From Acanthosepion esculentum (lineage: Eukaryota; Mollusca; Cephalopoda; Sepiida; Sepiidae), in contig OZ038492.1 of NCBI GenBank assembly GCA_964036315.1, positions 36,453,118 to 36,517,117 on the forward strand: a stretch of 64,000 nucleotides of DNA, in the 5' to 3' direction. Positions 13,338 to 25,727 of the stretch are shown one piece after another; the first letter of the stretch is position 1; each line of letters opens with the position of its first letter. Both the position numbers and the translations under genes were made by a program. The notes below the pieces were generated by a model, which saw only the letters and a program-made list of their open reading frames with translations, was not told the origin of the DNA and searched no databases.

Positions 13338-16300
13338 TATAATTTACTTTCCCTTCCATTTTCATTGAAAGTGTCTCCTCCTTTTTAGCCCATTTGCCAT
13401 TTTCCATTAATGTATTTTCCCTTTCTTTTTCATTGACTGTGTCTCTTCCATTCTTAATCCATTTACCCTTTTTCTATAATTTACTTTCCCTTCCATTTTC
13501 ATTGAAAGTGTCTCTTCCTTTTTAGCCCATTTGCCATTTTCCATTAATGTATTTTTTCTTACTTTTTCATTGAATGTGTCTCTTCATTTTTAATCCATTT
13601 ACCCTTTTTCTATAATTTACTTTCCCTTCCATTTTCATTGAAAGCGTCTCTTCCTTATTAGCCCATTTGCCATTTTTCATTAATGTATTTTCCCTTTCTT
13701 TTTCATTGACTGTGTCTCTTCCATTTTTAATCCATTTGCCCTTTTTCCTATAATTTACTTTCCCTTCCATTTTCATTGAAAGCGTCTCTTCCTTTTTAGC
13801 CCATTTGCCATTTTCCATTAATGTATTTTCTCTTTCTTTTTCATTGACTGTGTCTCTTCCATTTTTAATCCATTTACCCTTTTCTATAATTTACTTTCCC
13901 TTCCATTTTCATTGAAAATGTCTCTTCCTTTTTAGCCCATTTGCCATTTTCCATTAATGTATTTTCCCTTTCTTTTTCATTGATTGTGTCTCTTCCATTC
14001 TTAATCAATTTACCCTTTTTCTATAATTTACTTTCCCTTCCATTTTCATTGAAAGTGTCTCTTCCTTTTTAGCCCATTTGCCATTTTCCATTAATGTATT
14101 TTCTCTTTCTTTTTCATTGACTGTGTCTCTTCCATTTTTAATCCATTTGCCCTTTTTCCTATAATTTACTTTCCCTTCCATTTTCATTGAAAGTGTCTCT
14201 TCCTTTTTAGCCCATTTGCCATTTTCCATTAATGTATTTTCCCTTTCTTTTTCATTGACTGTGTCTCTTCCATTTTTAATCCATTTACCCTTTTCTATAA
14301 TTTACTTTCCCTTCCATTTTCATTGAAAGTGTCTCTTCCTTTTTAGCCCATTTGCCATTTTCCATTAATGTATTTTCTCTTTCTTTTTCATTGACTGTGT
14401 CTCTTCCATTTTTAATCCATTTGCCCTTTTTCCTATAATTTACTTTCCCTTCCATTTTCATTGAAAGTGTCTCCTCCTTTTTAGCCCATTTGCCATTTTC
14501 CATTAATGTATTTTCTCTTTCTTTTTCATTGACTGTGTCTCTTCCATTCTTAATCCATTTACCCTTTTTCTATAATTTACTTTCCCTTCCATTTTCATTG
14601 AAAGCGTCTCTTCCTTTTTAGCCCATTTGCCATTTTCCATTAATGTATTTTCCCTTTCTTTTTCATTGACTGTGTCTCTTCCATTCTTAATCCATTTACC
14701 CTTTTCTATAATTTACTTTCCCTTCCATTTTCATTGAAAGTGTCTCCTCCTTTTTAGCCCATTTGCCGTTTTTCATTAATGTATTTTCCCTTTCGTTTTC
14801 ATTGACGTTTTCTCTTCCATTTTTAACCATTTGCCCTTTTCTATAATTTACTTTCCCTTCCATTTTCATTGAAAGTGTCTCCTCCTTTTTAGCCCATTTG
14901 CCATTTTCCATTAATGTATTTTCCCTTTCTTTTTCATTGACTGTGTCTCTTCCATTCTTAATCCATTTACCCTTTTTCCTATAATTTACTTTCCCTTCCA
15001 TTTTCATTGAAAGTGTCTCTTCCTTTTTAGCCCATTTGCCATTTTCCATTAATGTATTTTCCCTTTCTTTTTCATTGACGTTGTCTCTTCCATTATTAAC
15101 CATTTGCCCTTTTTCTATAATTTACTTTCCCTTCCATTTTCATTGAAAGTGTCTCTTCCTTTTTAGCCCATTTGCCATTTTCCATTAATGTATTTTCCCT
15201 TTCTTTTTCATTGACTGGTTCTCTTCCATTTTTAATCCATTTACCCTTTTTCTATAATTTACTTTCCCTTCCATTTTCATTGAAAGTGTCTCCTCTGTTT
15301 TAGCCCATTTGCCATTTTCCATTAATGTATTTTCCATTTCTTTTTCATTGACTGTGTCTCTTCCATTTTTAATCCATTTACCCTTTTTCTATAATTTACT
15401 TTCCCTTCCATTTTCATTGAAAGTGTCTCTTCCTTTTTAGCCCATTTGCCATTTTCCATTAATGTATTTTCCCTTTCTTTTTCATTGACTGTGTCTCTTC
15501 CATTCTTAATCCATTTACCCTTTTTCCTATAATTTACTTTCCCTTCCATTTTCATTGAAAGTGTCTCTTCCTTTTTAGCCCATTTGCCATTTTCCATTAA
15601 TGTATTTTCCCTTTGTTTTTCATTGACTGTGTCTCCTCCATTTTTAATCCATTTACCCTTTTCCTATAATTTACTTTCCCTTCCATTTTCATTGAAAGTG
15701 TCTCTTCCTTTTTAGCCCATTTGCCATTTTCCATTAATGTATTTTCCCTTTCTTTTTCATTGATGTTGTCTCTTCCATTATTAACCATTTGCCCTTTTTC
15801 TATAATTTACTTTCCCTTCCATTTTCATTGAAAGTGTCTCTCCCTTTTTAGCCCATTTGCCATTTTCCATTAATGTATTTTCCCTTTCTTTTTCATTGAC
15901 TGTGTCTCTTCCATTTTTAATCCATTTACCCTTTTTCTATAATTTACTTTCCCTTCCATTTTCATTGAAAGTGTCTCCTCCTTTTTAGCCCATTTGCCAT
16001 TTTCCATTAATGTATTTTCCCTTTCTTTTTCATTGACTGTGTCTCTTCCATTTTTAATCCATTTACCCTTTTCTATAATTTACTTTCCCTTCCATTTTCA
16101 TTGAAAGTGTCTCCTCCTTTTTAGCCCATTTGCCATTTTCCATTAATGTATTTTCCCTTTCTTTTTCATTGACTGTGTCTCTTCCATTTTTAATCCATTT
16201 ACCCTTTTTTTCTATAATTTACTTTCCCTTCCATTTTCATTGAAAGTGTCTCCTCCTTTTTAGCCCATTTGCCATTTTCCATTAATGTATTTTCCCTTTC

Positions 16301-19300
16301 TTTTTCATTGACTGTGTCTCTTCCATTTTTAATCCATTTACCCTTTTTCTATAATTTACTTTCCCTTCCATTTTCATTGAAAGTGTCTCCTCCTTTTTAG
16401 CCCATTTGCCATTTTCCATTAATGTATTTTCCCTTTCTTTTTCATTGACTGTGTCTCTTCCATTCTTAATCCATTTACCCTTTTTCTATAATTTACTTTC
16501 CCTTCCATTTTCATTGAAAGTGTCTCCTCCTTTTTAGCCCATTTGCCATTTTCCATTAATGTATTTTCCCTTTCTTTTTCATTGACTGTGTCTCTTCCAT
16601 TTTTAATCCATTTACCCTTTTACTATAATTTACTTTCCCTTCCATTTTCATTGAAAGTGTCTCTTCCTTTTTAGCCCATTTGCCATTTTCCATTAATGTA
16701 TTTTCCCTTTCTTTTTCATTGACTGTGTCTCTTCCATTCTTAATCCATTTACCCTTTTTCCTATAATTTACTTTCCCTTCCATTTTCATTGAAAGTGTCT
16801 CCTCCTTTTTAGCCCATTTGCCATTTTTCATTAATGTATTTTCCCTTTCGTTTTCATTGACGTTTTCTCTTCCATTTTTAACCATTTGCCCTTTTCTATA
16901 ATTTAATTTACCTTCCATTTTCATTGAAAGTGTCTCTTCCTTTTTAGCCCATTTGCCATTTTCCATTAATGTATTTTCCCTTTCTTTTTTATTGACTGTG
17001 TCTCTTCCATTTTTAATCCATTTACCCTTTTTTCTATAATTTACTTTCCCTTCCATTTTCATTGAAAGTGTCTCCTCCTTTTTAGCCCATTTGCCATTTT
17101 CCATTAATGTATTTTCCCTTTCTTTTTCATTGACTGTGTCTCTTCCATTTTTAATCCATTTACCCTTTGCTATAATTTACTTTCCCTTCCATTTTCATTG
17201 AAAGCGTCTCTTCCTTTTTAGCCCATTTGCCATTTTCCATTAATGTATTTTCCCTTTCTTTTTCATTGACTGTGTCTCTTCCATTCTTAATCCATTTACC
17301 CTTTTTCTATAATTTACTTTCCCTTCCATTTTCATTTAAAGTGTCTCCTCCTTTTTAGCCCATTTGCCATTTTTCATTAATGTATTTTCCCTTTCTTTTT
17401 CATTGACGTTGTCTCTTCCATTTTTAACCATTTGCCCTTTTCCTATAATTTACTTTCCCTTCCATTTTCATTGAAAGTGTCTCTTCCTTTTTAGCCCATT
17501 TGCCATTTTCCATTAATGTATTTTCCCTTTCTTTTTCATTGACGTTGTCTCTTCCATTATTAACCATTTGCCCTTTTTCTATAATTTACTTTCCCTTCCA
17601 TTTTCATTGAAATCGTCTCTTCCTTTTTAGCCCATTTGCCATTTTTCAATAATGTATTTTTTCTTTCTTTTTCATTGAATGTGTCTCTTCCATTTTTAAT
17701 CCATTTACCCTTTTTCTATAATTTACTTTCCCTTCCATTTTCATTGAAAGTGTCTCCTCCTTTTTAGCCCATTTGCCATTTGCCATTAATGTATTTTCCC
17801 TTTCTTTTTCATTGACGTTGTCTCTTCCATTATTAACCATTTGCCCTTTTTCTATAATTTACTTTCCCTTCCATTTTCATTGAAAGTGTCTCTTCCTTTT
17901 TAGCCCATTTGCCATTTTCCATTAATGTATTTTCCCTTTCTTTTTCATTGACGTTGTCTCTTCCATTATTAACCATTTGCCCTTTTTTCTATAATTTACT
18001 TTCCCTTCCATTTTCATTGAAATCGTCTCTTCCTTTTTAGCCCATTTGCCATTTTTCAATAATGTATTTTTTCTTTCTTTTTCATTGAATGTGTCTCTTC
18101 CATTTTTAATCCATTTACCCTTTTCCTATAATTTACTTTCCCTTCCATTTTCATTGAAAGTGTCTCCTCCTTTTTAGCCCATTTGCCATTTGCCATTAAT
18201 GTATTTTCCCTTTCTTTTTCATTGACGTTGTCTCTTCCATTATTAACCATTTGCCCTTTTTCTATAATTTACTTTCCCTTCCATTTTCATTGAAAGTGTC
18301 TCTTCCTTTTTAGCCCATTTGCCATTTTCCATTAATGTATTTTCCCTTTCTTTTTCATTGACGTTGTCTCTTCCATTATTAACCATTTGCCTTTTTTCTA
18401 TAATTTACTTTCCCTTCCATTTTCATTGAAAGCGTCTCTTCCTTTTTAGCCCATTTGCCATTTTCCATTAATGTATTTTCTCTTTCTTTTTCATTGACTG
18501 TGTCTCTTCCATTTTTAACCATTTGTCCTTTTCTATAATTTACTTTCCCTTCCATTTTCATTGAAAGCGTCTCTTCCTTTTTAGCCCATTTGCCATTTTC
18601 CATTAATGTATGTTCCCTTTCTTTTTCATTGACTGTGTCTCTACCATTTTTAATCCATTTACCCTTTTTCTATAATTTACTTTCCCTTCCATTTTCATTG
18701 AAAGTGTCTCCTCCTTTTTAGCCCATTTGCCATTTTCCATTAATGTATTTTCCCTTTCTTTTTCATTGACGTTGTCTCTTCCATTATTAACCATTTGCCC
18801 TTTTCTATAATTTACTTTCCCTTCCATTTTCATTGAAAGTGTCTCCTCCTTTTTAGCCCATTTTCCATTTTCCATTAATGTATTTTCCCTTTCTTTTTCA
18901 TTGACGTTGTCTCTTCCATTATTAACCATTTGCCCTTTTTCTATAATTTACTTTCCCTTCCATTTTCATTGAAAGTGTCTCTTCCTTTTTAGCCCATTTG
19001 CCATTTTCCATTAATGTATTTTCCCCTTCTTTTTCATTGACTGTGTCTCTTCCATTTTTAATCCATTTACCCTTTTTCTATAATTTACTTTCCTTTCCAT
19101 TTTCATTGAAAGTGTCTCTTCCTTTTTAGCCCATTTGCCATTTTCCATTAATGTATTTTCCCTTTCTTTTTCATTGACTTTGTCTCTTCCATTTTTAACC
19201 ATTTGCCTTTTTTCTATAATTTACTTTCCTTTCCATTTTCATTGAAAGCGTCTCTTCCTTTTTAGCCAATTTGCCATTTTCCATTAATGTATTTTCCCTT

Positions 19301-22300
19301 TCTTTTTCATTGACTGTGTCTCTTCCATTTTTAATCCATTTACCCTTTTTTCCTATAATTTACTTTCCCTTCCATTTTCATTGAAAGTGTCTCTTCCTTT
19401 TTAGCCCATTTGCCATTTTCATTAATGTATTTTCCCTTTCTTTTTCATTGACGTTGTCTCTTCCATTATTAACCATTTGCCCTTTTTCTATAATTTACTT
19501 TCCCTTCCATTTTCATTGAAAGTGTCTCTTCCTTTTTAGCCCATTTGCCATTTTCCATTAATGTATTTTCCCTTTATTTTTCATTGACTGTGTCTCTTCC
19601 ATTTTTAACCATTTGCCCTTTTCTATAATTTACTTTCCTTTCCATTTTCATTGAAAGCGTCTCTTCCTTTTTAGCCCATTTGCCATTTTCCATTAATGTA
19701 TTTTCCCTTTCTTTTTCATTGACAGTGTCTCTTCCATTTTTAATCCATTTACCCTTTTTTTCTATAATTTACTTTCCCTTCCATTTTCATTGAAAGTGTC
19801 TCTTCCTTTTTAGCCCATTTGCCATTTTCCATTAATGTATTTTCCCTTTCTTTTTCATTGACGTTGTCTCTTCCATTATTAACCATTTGCCCTTTTCTAT
19901 AATTTACTTTCCCTTCCATTTTCATTGAAAGTGTCTCTTCCTTTTTAGCCCATTTGCCATTTTCCATTAATGTATTTTCCCTTTATTTTTCATTGACTGT
20001 GTCTCTTCCATTTTTAACCATTTGCCCTTTCCTATAATTTACTTTCCTTTCCATTTTCATTGAAAGCGTCTCTTCCTTTTTAGCCCATTTGCCATTTTAC
20101 ATTAATGTATTTTCCCTTTCTTTTTCATTGACTGTGTCTCTTCCATTTTTAATCCATTTACCCTTTTTTACTATAATTTACTTTCCCTTCCATTTTCATT
20201 GAAAGTGTCTCTTCCTTTTTAGCCCATTTGCCATTTTCCATTAATGTATTTTCCCTTTCTTTTTCATTGACTGTGTCTCTTCCATTTTTAATCCATTTAC
20301 CCTTTTTCTATAATTTACTTTCCCTTCCATTTTCATTGAAAGTGTCTCTTCCTTTTTAGCCCATTTGCCATTTTCCATTAATGTATTTTCCCTTTCTTTT
20401 TCATTGACTGTGTCTCTTCCATTTTTAACCATTTGCCCTTTTTCTATAATTTACTTTCCCTTCCATTTTCATTGAAAGTGTCTCTTCCTTTTTAGCCCAT
20501 TTGCCATTTTCCATTAATGTATTTTCCCTTTATTTTTCATTGACTGTGTCTCTTCCATTTTTAACCATTTGCCCTTTTTCTATAATTTACTTTCCTTTCC
20601 ATTTTCATTGAAAGCGTCTCTTCCTTTTTAGCCCATTTGCCATTTTCCATTAATGTATTTTCCCTTTCTTTTTCATTGACTGTGTCTCTTCCATTTTTAC
20701 TCCATTTACCCTGTTTTCTATAATTTACTTTCCCTTCCATTTTCATTGAAAGCGTCTCTTCCTTTTTAGCCCATTTGCCATTTTCCATTAATGTATTTTC
20801 CCTTTCTTTTTCATTGACGTTGTCTCTTCCATTATTAACCATTTGCCCTTTTTCTATAATTTACTTTCCCTTCCATTTTCATTGAAAGTGTCTCCTCCTT
20901 TTTAGCCCATTTGCCATTTTCCATTAATGTATTTTCCCTTTCTTTTTCATTGACTGTGTCTCTTCCATTTTTAATCCATTTACCCTTTTTCTATAATTTA
21001 CTTTCCCTTCCATTTTCATTGAAAGTGTCTCTTCCTTTTTAGCCCATTTGCCATTTTCCATTAATGTATTTTCCCTTTCTTTTTCATTGACTGTGTCTCT
21101 TCCATTTTTAATCCATTTACCCTTTTCCTATAATTTACTTTCCCTTCCATTTTCATTGAAAGTGACTCTTCCTTTTTAGCCCATTTGCCATTTTCCATTA
21201 ATGTATTTTCCCTTTCTTTTTCATTGACGTTGTCTATTCCATTTTTAATCCATTTACCCTTTTTCTATAATTTACTTTCCCTTCCATTTTCATTGAAAGT
21301 GTCTCCTCCTTTTTAGCCCATTTTCCATTTTCCATTAATGTATTTTCCCTTTCTTTTTCATTGACTGTGTCTCTTCCATTTTTAATCCATTTACCCTTTT
21401 TCTATAATTTACTTTCCCTTCCATTTTCATTTAAAGTGTCTCCTCATTTTTAGCCCATTTGCCATTTTCCATTAATGTATTTTCCCTTTCTTTTTCATTG
21501 ACTGTGTCTCTTCCATTTTTAACCATTTGCCCTTTTGCTATAATTTACTTTCCCTTCCATTTTCATTGAAAGTGTCTCTTCCTTTTTAGCCCATTTGCCA
21601 TTTTCCATTAATGTATTTTCCCTTTCTTTTTCATTGACTGTGTCTCTTCCATTTTTAACCATTTGCCCTTTTGCTATAATTTACTTTGCCTTCCATTTTC
21701 ATTGAAAGTGTCTCTTCCTTTTTAGCCCATTTGCCATTTTCCATTAATGTATTTTCCCTTTCTTTTTCATTGACTGTGTCTCTTCCATTTTTAATCCATT
21801 TACCCTTTTTTCTATAATTTACTTTCCCTTCCATTTTCATTGAAAGTGTCTCTTCCTTTTTAGCCCATTTGCCATTTTCCATTAATGTATTTTTTCTTTC
21901 TTTTTCATTGAATGTGTCTCTTCCATTTTTAATCCATTTACCCTTTTCTATAATTTACTTTCCCTTCCATTTTCATTGAAAGTGTCTCTTCCTTTTTAGC
22001 CCATTTGCCATTTTTCATTAATGTATTTTTTCTTTCTTTTTCATTGAATGTTTCTCTTCCATTTTTAATCCATTTACCCTTATTTCTATAATTTACTTTC
22101 CCTTGCATTTTCATTGAAAGTGTCTCCTCCTTTTTAGCCCATTTGCCATTTTCCATTAATGTATTTTCCCTTTCTTTTTCATTGACGTTGTCTCTTCCAT
22201 TTTTAATCCATTTACCCTTTTTCTATAATTTACTTTCCCTTCCATTTTCATTGAAAGTGTCTCTTCCTTTTTAGCCCATTTGCCATTTTTCATTAATGTA

Positions 22301-22560
22301 TTTTTTCTTTCTTTTTCATTGAATGTGTCTCTTCCATTTTTAATCCATTTACCCTTTTCTATAATTTACTTTCCCTTCCATTTTCATTGAAAGTGTCTCT
22401 TCCTTTTTAGCCCATTTGCCATTTTCCATTAATGTATTTTCCCTTTCTTTTTCATTGACTGTGTCTCTTCCATTTTTAACCATTTGCCCTTTTCTATAAT
22501 TTACTTTCCCTTCCATTTTCATTGAAAGTGTCTCTTCCTTTTTAGCCCATTTGCCATTTT
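13338..22560. repeat. Satellite dimers without long-range order
   Basis: The 137-bp dimers continue with more private base changes and no visible 3.96-kb period. Short-range order remains: the block at 17646-17840 recurs at 18056-18250, 410 bp (three units) later. This stretch looks older or less homogenised than 1.7-13.3 kb. Confidence 0.85.
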
Positions 22561-22611
22561 TCATTAATGTATTTTTTCTTTCTTTTTCTTTGAATGTGTC
22601 GCTTCATTTTC

Positions 22612-22811
22612 AGCCCATTTTTCCTTTCCGTTAATGTACTTTCCCTTTCTTTTTCCTTGAATGGCTCTTTCTCCTTTTTAGCCCATTTGCCATTTTTTAT
22701 TAATGTATTTTCCTTTTTCTTCATTGAATGTCTCTTCCTTTTTAGACCATTCCCCCTTTTTCATTAATGTATTTTCCCTTTCTTTTTCATTGAATGTGTC
22801 TCTTCCTTCTT
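22612..22811. repeat. Monomeric edge of the satellite array
   Basis: The last units are single monomers. The agccc/agacc/agctc landmark falls at 22612, 22680, 22744 and 22812, giving spacings of 68, 64 and 68 bp. All three resemble the same half of the internal dimer (…ttaatgta…ttgaatg…). They are visibly diverged from one another. Unique sequence starts right after. Confidence 0.8.
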
Positions 22812-23058
22812 AGCTCAATTTATATAATACATCCTTGTCTCTTCTCATCCTTTTCCTACAATAAGACTTATTCCTCGCGTTCGTTTTCATAACACTCATT
22901 TCTTCGCCCTCCTCTTCTTGCGAAAATATGAATCCATCTCCTCCGTCCAACCAGCTATGGATTAAATTGCACAAGTGACTGAATCCTCCATTTTTAATCC
23001 AGTCTAATAGATTGAAATCTCTGAATTCTAAACTATGTAATAGGCGTCGTTTAATCAT
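22810..23058 (-). CDS. Unrecognised 82-codon ORF beside the satellite
   Basis: A small open frame on the minus strand ends exactly where the satellite begins. The predicted product has an ordinary mixed composition, with an acidic EEEGEE stretch and a basic C-terminus containing RKRMRRDK. I recognise no domain. It could be chance, or an exon or repeat fragment. I see no convincing promoter or poly(A) signal. Confidence 0.1.
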   Translation of the reverse strand: MIKRRLLHSLEFRDFNLLDWIKNGGFSHLCNLIHSWLDGGDGFIFSQEEEGEEMSVMKTNARNKSYCRKRMRRDKDVLYKLS

Positions 23059-23760
23059 TTTAAGATAGAGGAACTGTGGAGAGTAATGACCAACTACGTT
23101 TTTCTAAGCCATGACCTTTTTAATATATATATTTCAGCATGTTGCAACGTAATAAAAATGGACTCCAGGCTGAGCGGTGGATGTTGGAAAAAATTCCCTT
23201 AAAAAAATTCCCTTAAAAATCCATTATTATAAAAAATATCGGAAAATATTTTTAAAAAAAGCTAAAAAGAAAACGCATAGAAAGGAGGAAAGAATTGTCT
23301 GAAATGTGATCAGTTAAGCGGAAAAAAGGACAAATTACAATTGAAAGGAAATCAAAGCGAATTTCAAGTTGAAGACGATAAAAAGAAAAAAAACCAGGAG
23401 AAAGTGATTCAACTTATTCATATTGTTGTTTACATTACCTGGTTTTGTGTCAGTTACGAGAAAGAAAAAAAAAACGACAAATTTAACACGATAATGGTCT
23501 TACAGCTGTGAAGTGCTGATGCTAGTAATTGTGATATGATAAAGAGAACGTGTTAATGACTTCCTTTAAGTGACAAAAAATGATGAATGTTTTTTACTTT
23601 AATTGAGAATTGTTCTGTTATTTAGTCCACACTTATGCATCTGTTCATTCATCTAAAACAGGTTTTATTGTCAGACCGCGTGGGAAGTTAATTAAAATCA
23701 ACCACTCCCTTTATGTATCTAAAAAATAATTGAACATATTCAGTTGTTTGATTTATGTAC

Positions 23761-23763
<3 letters not shown>
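23059..23763. other. AT-rich intergenic sequence, nothing recognised
   Basis: A-rich sequence with a short direct duplication (aaattccctta) near 23190-23215. No gene or mobile element recognised. Confidence 0.6.
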
Positions 23764-23843
<80 letters not shown>

Positions 23844-23864
23844 CTAGTATATAGCGGTTCTTCC

Positions 23865-23905
<41 letters not shown>

Positions 23906-23998
23906 CGAGAGAAAGAAAGCGGATGAGCATATTATATATTGACGTGAAATATTACTAACCGCCACGTATACTAATATATACTAATATACATATATGCA

Positions 23999-24089
<91 letters not shown>
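23764..24089. repeat. TA microsatellite tracts
   Basis: Long TA tracts at 23764-23839, 23868-23902 and 24002-24089, separated by short unique spacers. Confidence 0.98.
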
Positions 24090-24092
<3 letters not shown>

Positions 24093-24104
24093 CATATATA
24101 TATT

Positions 24105-24200
24105 AATAAACGTACATATTATCCCTCACAGGTAGCACGATTCGGAGTTTCTTGCGCAACATAATCTTCAGGTGCTGAGTATTGACTAGCCTTTACGTAA
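24105..24200 (+). repeat. Copy of a dispersed inverted-repeat family
   Basis: This stretch resembles the left arm of the foldback element at 27580. Shared landmarks are a gactcgga/gattcgga block and the core atcttcaggtgc. It lies directly after a TA tract, as the other copy does. Confidence 0.6.
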
Positions 24201-24360
24201 TTTAAATTTTAATAAAACTATATGGTTATCTGAGTGTTGGCGCAGTTCACCAGCCAATAAAATCTGCTTTAGATGACTGAATAGATTAGAGTTATTTTAT
24301 TTAAAAAATATATTTTCCTCTGTTATATTACATCAAAGCACTGTTTTATTAACACCAGTA
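24201..24360. other. Unassigned spacer
   Basis: AT-rich, no gene or element recognised. Confidence 0.5.
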
Positions 24361-24410
<50 letters not shown>

Positions 24411-24428
24411 ATATATATATATATATAT
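24361..24428. repeat. Compound TATC then TA microsatellite
   Basis: About twelve TATC units to 24410, followed directly by a TA tract. Confidence 0.98.
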
Positions 24429-24580
24429 GAAGAAATATAGTCTTAAAGTGTGCTATATTTTTTGGATAATGTGCTCAATATCAGAGATAGAGCGTGCGTA
24501 AATATAAAAGTGAACATAGAAATCAACACTTAGAGGCGTCAGTCTGTTTCAAGCTAGATGCAATCATCGGGCCACCTAGC
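24429..24580 (-). repeat. Dispersed repeat, first of a neighbouring pair
   Basis: Starts gaagaaatatagt after a TA tract and shares its whole order of motifs with 24667-24835: ctatatt, gctcaatat, gatagagcg, gtgaacat, ctgtttca, gctaga and caatc. On the minus strand its end contains a degenerate CCGATGA…GAAAC pair. It abuts a 35-bp piece of LINE-A sequence (about 24572-24608). Confidence 0.75.
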
Positions 24581-24605
24581 CAGTTCAACTCTTAATTGAT
24601 AATAC

Positions 24606-24610
<5 letters not shown>

Positions 24611-24666
<56 letters not shown>
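24611..24666. repeat. TA microsatellite
   Basis: About 28 TA units between the two copies of the neighbouring dispersed repeat. Confidence 0.98.
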
Positions 24667-24670
<4 letters not shown>

Positions 24671-24835
24671 ATGAAGAAATATAGTTTTAAGGTATGCTAT
24701 ATTTATGCGATAAACTGCTCAATATCTTAGATAGAGCGTATGCAAATATAGATATAAATGTGAACATTGAAGTCAACATTCAGAGAAGACAGGCTGTTTC
24801 ATGCTAGACGCAATCGTCAGGCCTGACTTCTATGT
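24667..24835 (-). repeat. Dispersed repeat with a hairpin core, second copy
   Basis: Second member of the pair. On the minus strand it carries CTGACGA, a 3-bp stem (TGC/GCA) and GAAAC. An outer pair of 16-base arms is complementary at about 14 positions: gtgaacattgaagtca on the + strand near 24769 and its partner near 24822-24838. The architecture resembles a hammerhead relic, but pairing next to the core is weak. Confidence 0.65.
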
Positions 24836-24926
24836 TTACTTATGAGACACTGTATACATAAAAGTGTGTGAATAATAGAGGAATCCATAATGTTTCGTAA
24901 TTACTAAAAGTTTAAGCATGATAGTG

Positions 24927-24930
<4 letters not shown>

Positions 24931-24989
<59 letters not shown>
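24931..24989. repeat. TA microsatellite
   Basis: About 29 TA units. Confidence 0.98.
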
Positions 24990-24992
<3 letters not shown>

Positions 24993-25132
24993 TACATGTT
25001 TCATTAAATAATATAGACAAGTGTTGTCTATTTATTTTATGTAAATTCTTTTCATATTGTCTGATAAGCTTAATAACATTATCATTAAACAATGAAAGAA
25101 AATCACAATATTGATACATATTTTTTTAATCC
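24990..25132. other. Unassigned spacer
   Basis: AT-rich; open on the minus strand into the TA tract but without recognisable content. Confidence 0.5.
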
Positions 25133-25178
25133 AATCTAAGCTTTCGGCTTAAATAAGCCATTATCGAAGGTGACAATT
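25133..25178 (-). repeat. Perfect 6-bp GGCTTA/TAAGCC hairpin followed by GAAAGC
   Basis: On the minus strand a perfect 6-bp stem (GGCTTA/TAAGCC) with a 2-base loop is followed directly by GAAAGC. This is the stem-then-GAAA order seen in other repeats of the window. The CUGANGA box expected upstream in a hammerhead is not conserved. Confidence 0.5.
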
Positions 25179-25495
25179 ACACAATATATTAAGCAATACA
25201 CGAACAAGAAATTGATGATAGTCTGTTTTTGTTTACATGGATGATTTCCAAGCAACGATAAACACGTGCATATAAGACGCTGAAAGCGAAAATCGCACCA
25301 CAGCTCAAGACGTCACACATGACCACGCGAGAGTGAATCCGATGAGTATTGAGTATGGAAAGCCGTTGGTATGAACCAATGGCTTCTGTTACTAATTATA
25401 GGCATTTAAGGAGATTTGTGGAGATTTCATAATATATTTTGTTCAGGTTATGTTTACACGGATACACACAAATATTCATCATCTGTCTCGGTTTC
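25179..25495. other. Unassigned unique sequence
   Basis: No gene or repeat family recognised. Confidence 0.5.
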
Positions 25496-25700
25496 TTCTA
25501 TCTATCTATCTATCTATCTAAATCTAATCATTATCTGTTTTAATCTCTTTATTTATATATGTATCTATCTTTTCATTGTCACAATATATTTATCGATCTC
25601 ATTATTGTCACAATGTATGTATGTATGTATGTATATACGTACGCATGTATGTATGTATGTTTGTATGTATGTATGTATGTAGCAATCTATCTATCTTATT
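25496..25700. repeat. TATC and ATGT microsatellite cluster
   Basis: TATC runs near 25498-25521 and 25684-25697, and ATGT runs at about 25613-25680, separated by TATC-like remnants. Confidence 0.95.
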
Positions 25701-25727
25701 GTCACTGTCTATTTTGATTATAGCCAT

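Larger units (their letters stand above)
1..22811. repeat. Large satellite array, 137-bp dimeric unit
   Basis: A single tandem array fills the first third of the window, about 166 units. The motif agcccatttg recurs at 11, 148, 285 and 422, a period of 137 bp (136-138 elsewhere). Each unit has two related halves: both carry a ttcattga motif followed by a gtctcttcc-like stretch, about 68-69 bp apart, so the unit is a diverged dimer of an older monomer. The + strand is pyrimidine-rich and poor in G. The complementary strand has many open stretches, but 137 is not a multiple of three, so the frame shifts at nearly every unit. I infer non-coding satellite DNA, perhaps pericentromeric or another heterochromatic block. 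The array starts before the window. Confidence 0.97.

Noticed and set aside
1..22811. CRISPR-like array
   Set aside because: The repeats are long and contiguous, without unique spacers of constant length, and the context is a eukaryotic satellite.
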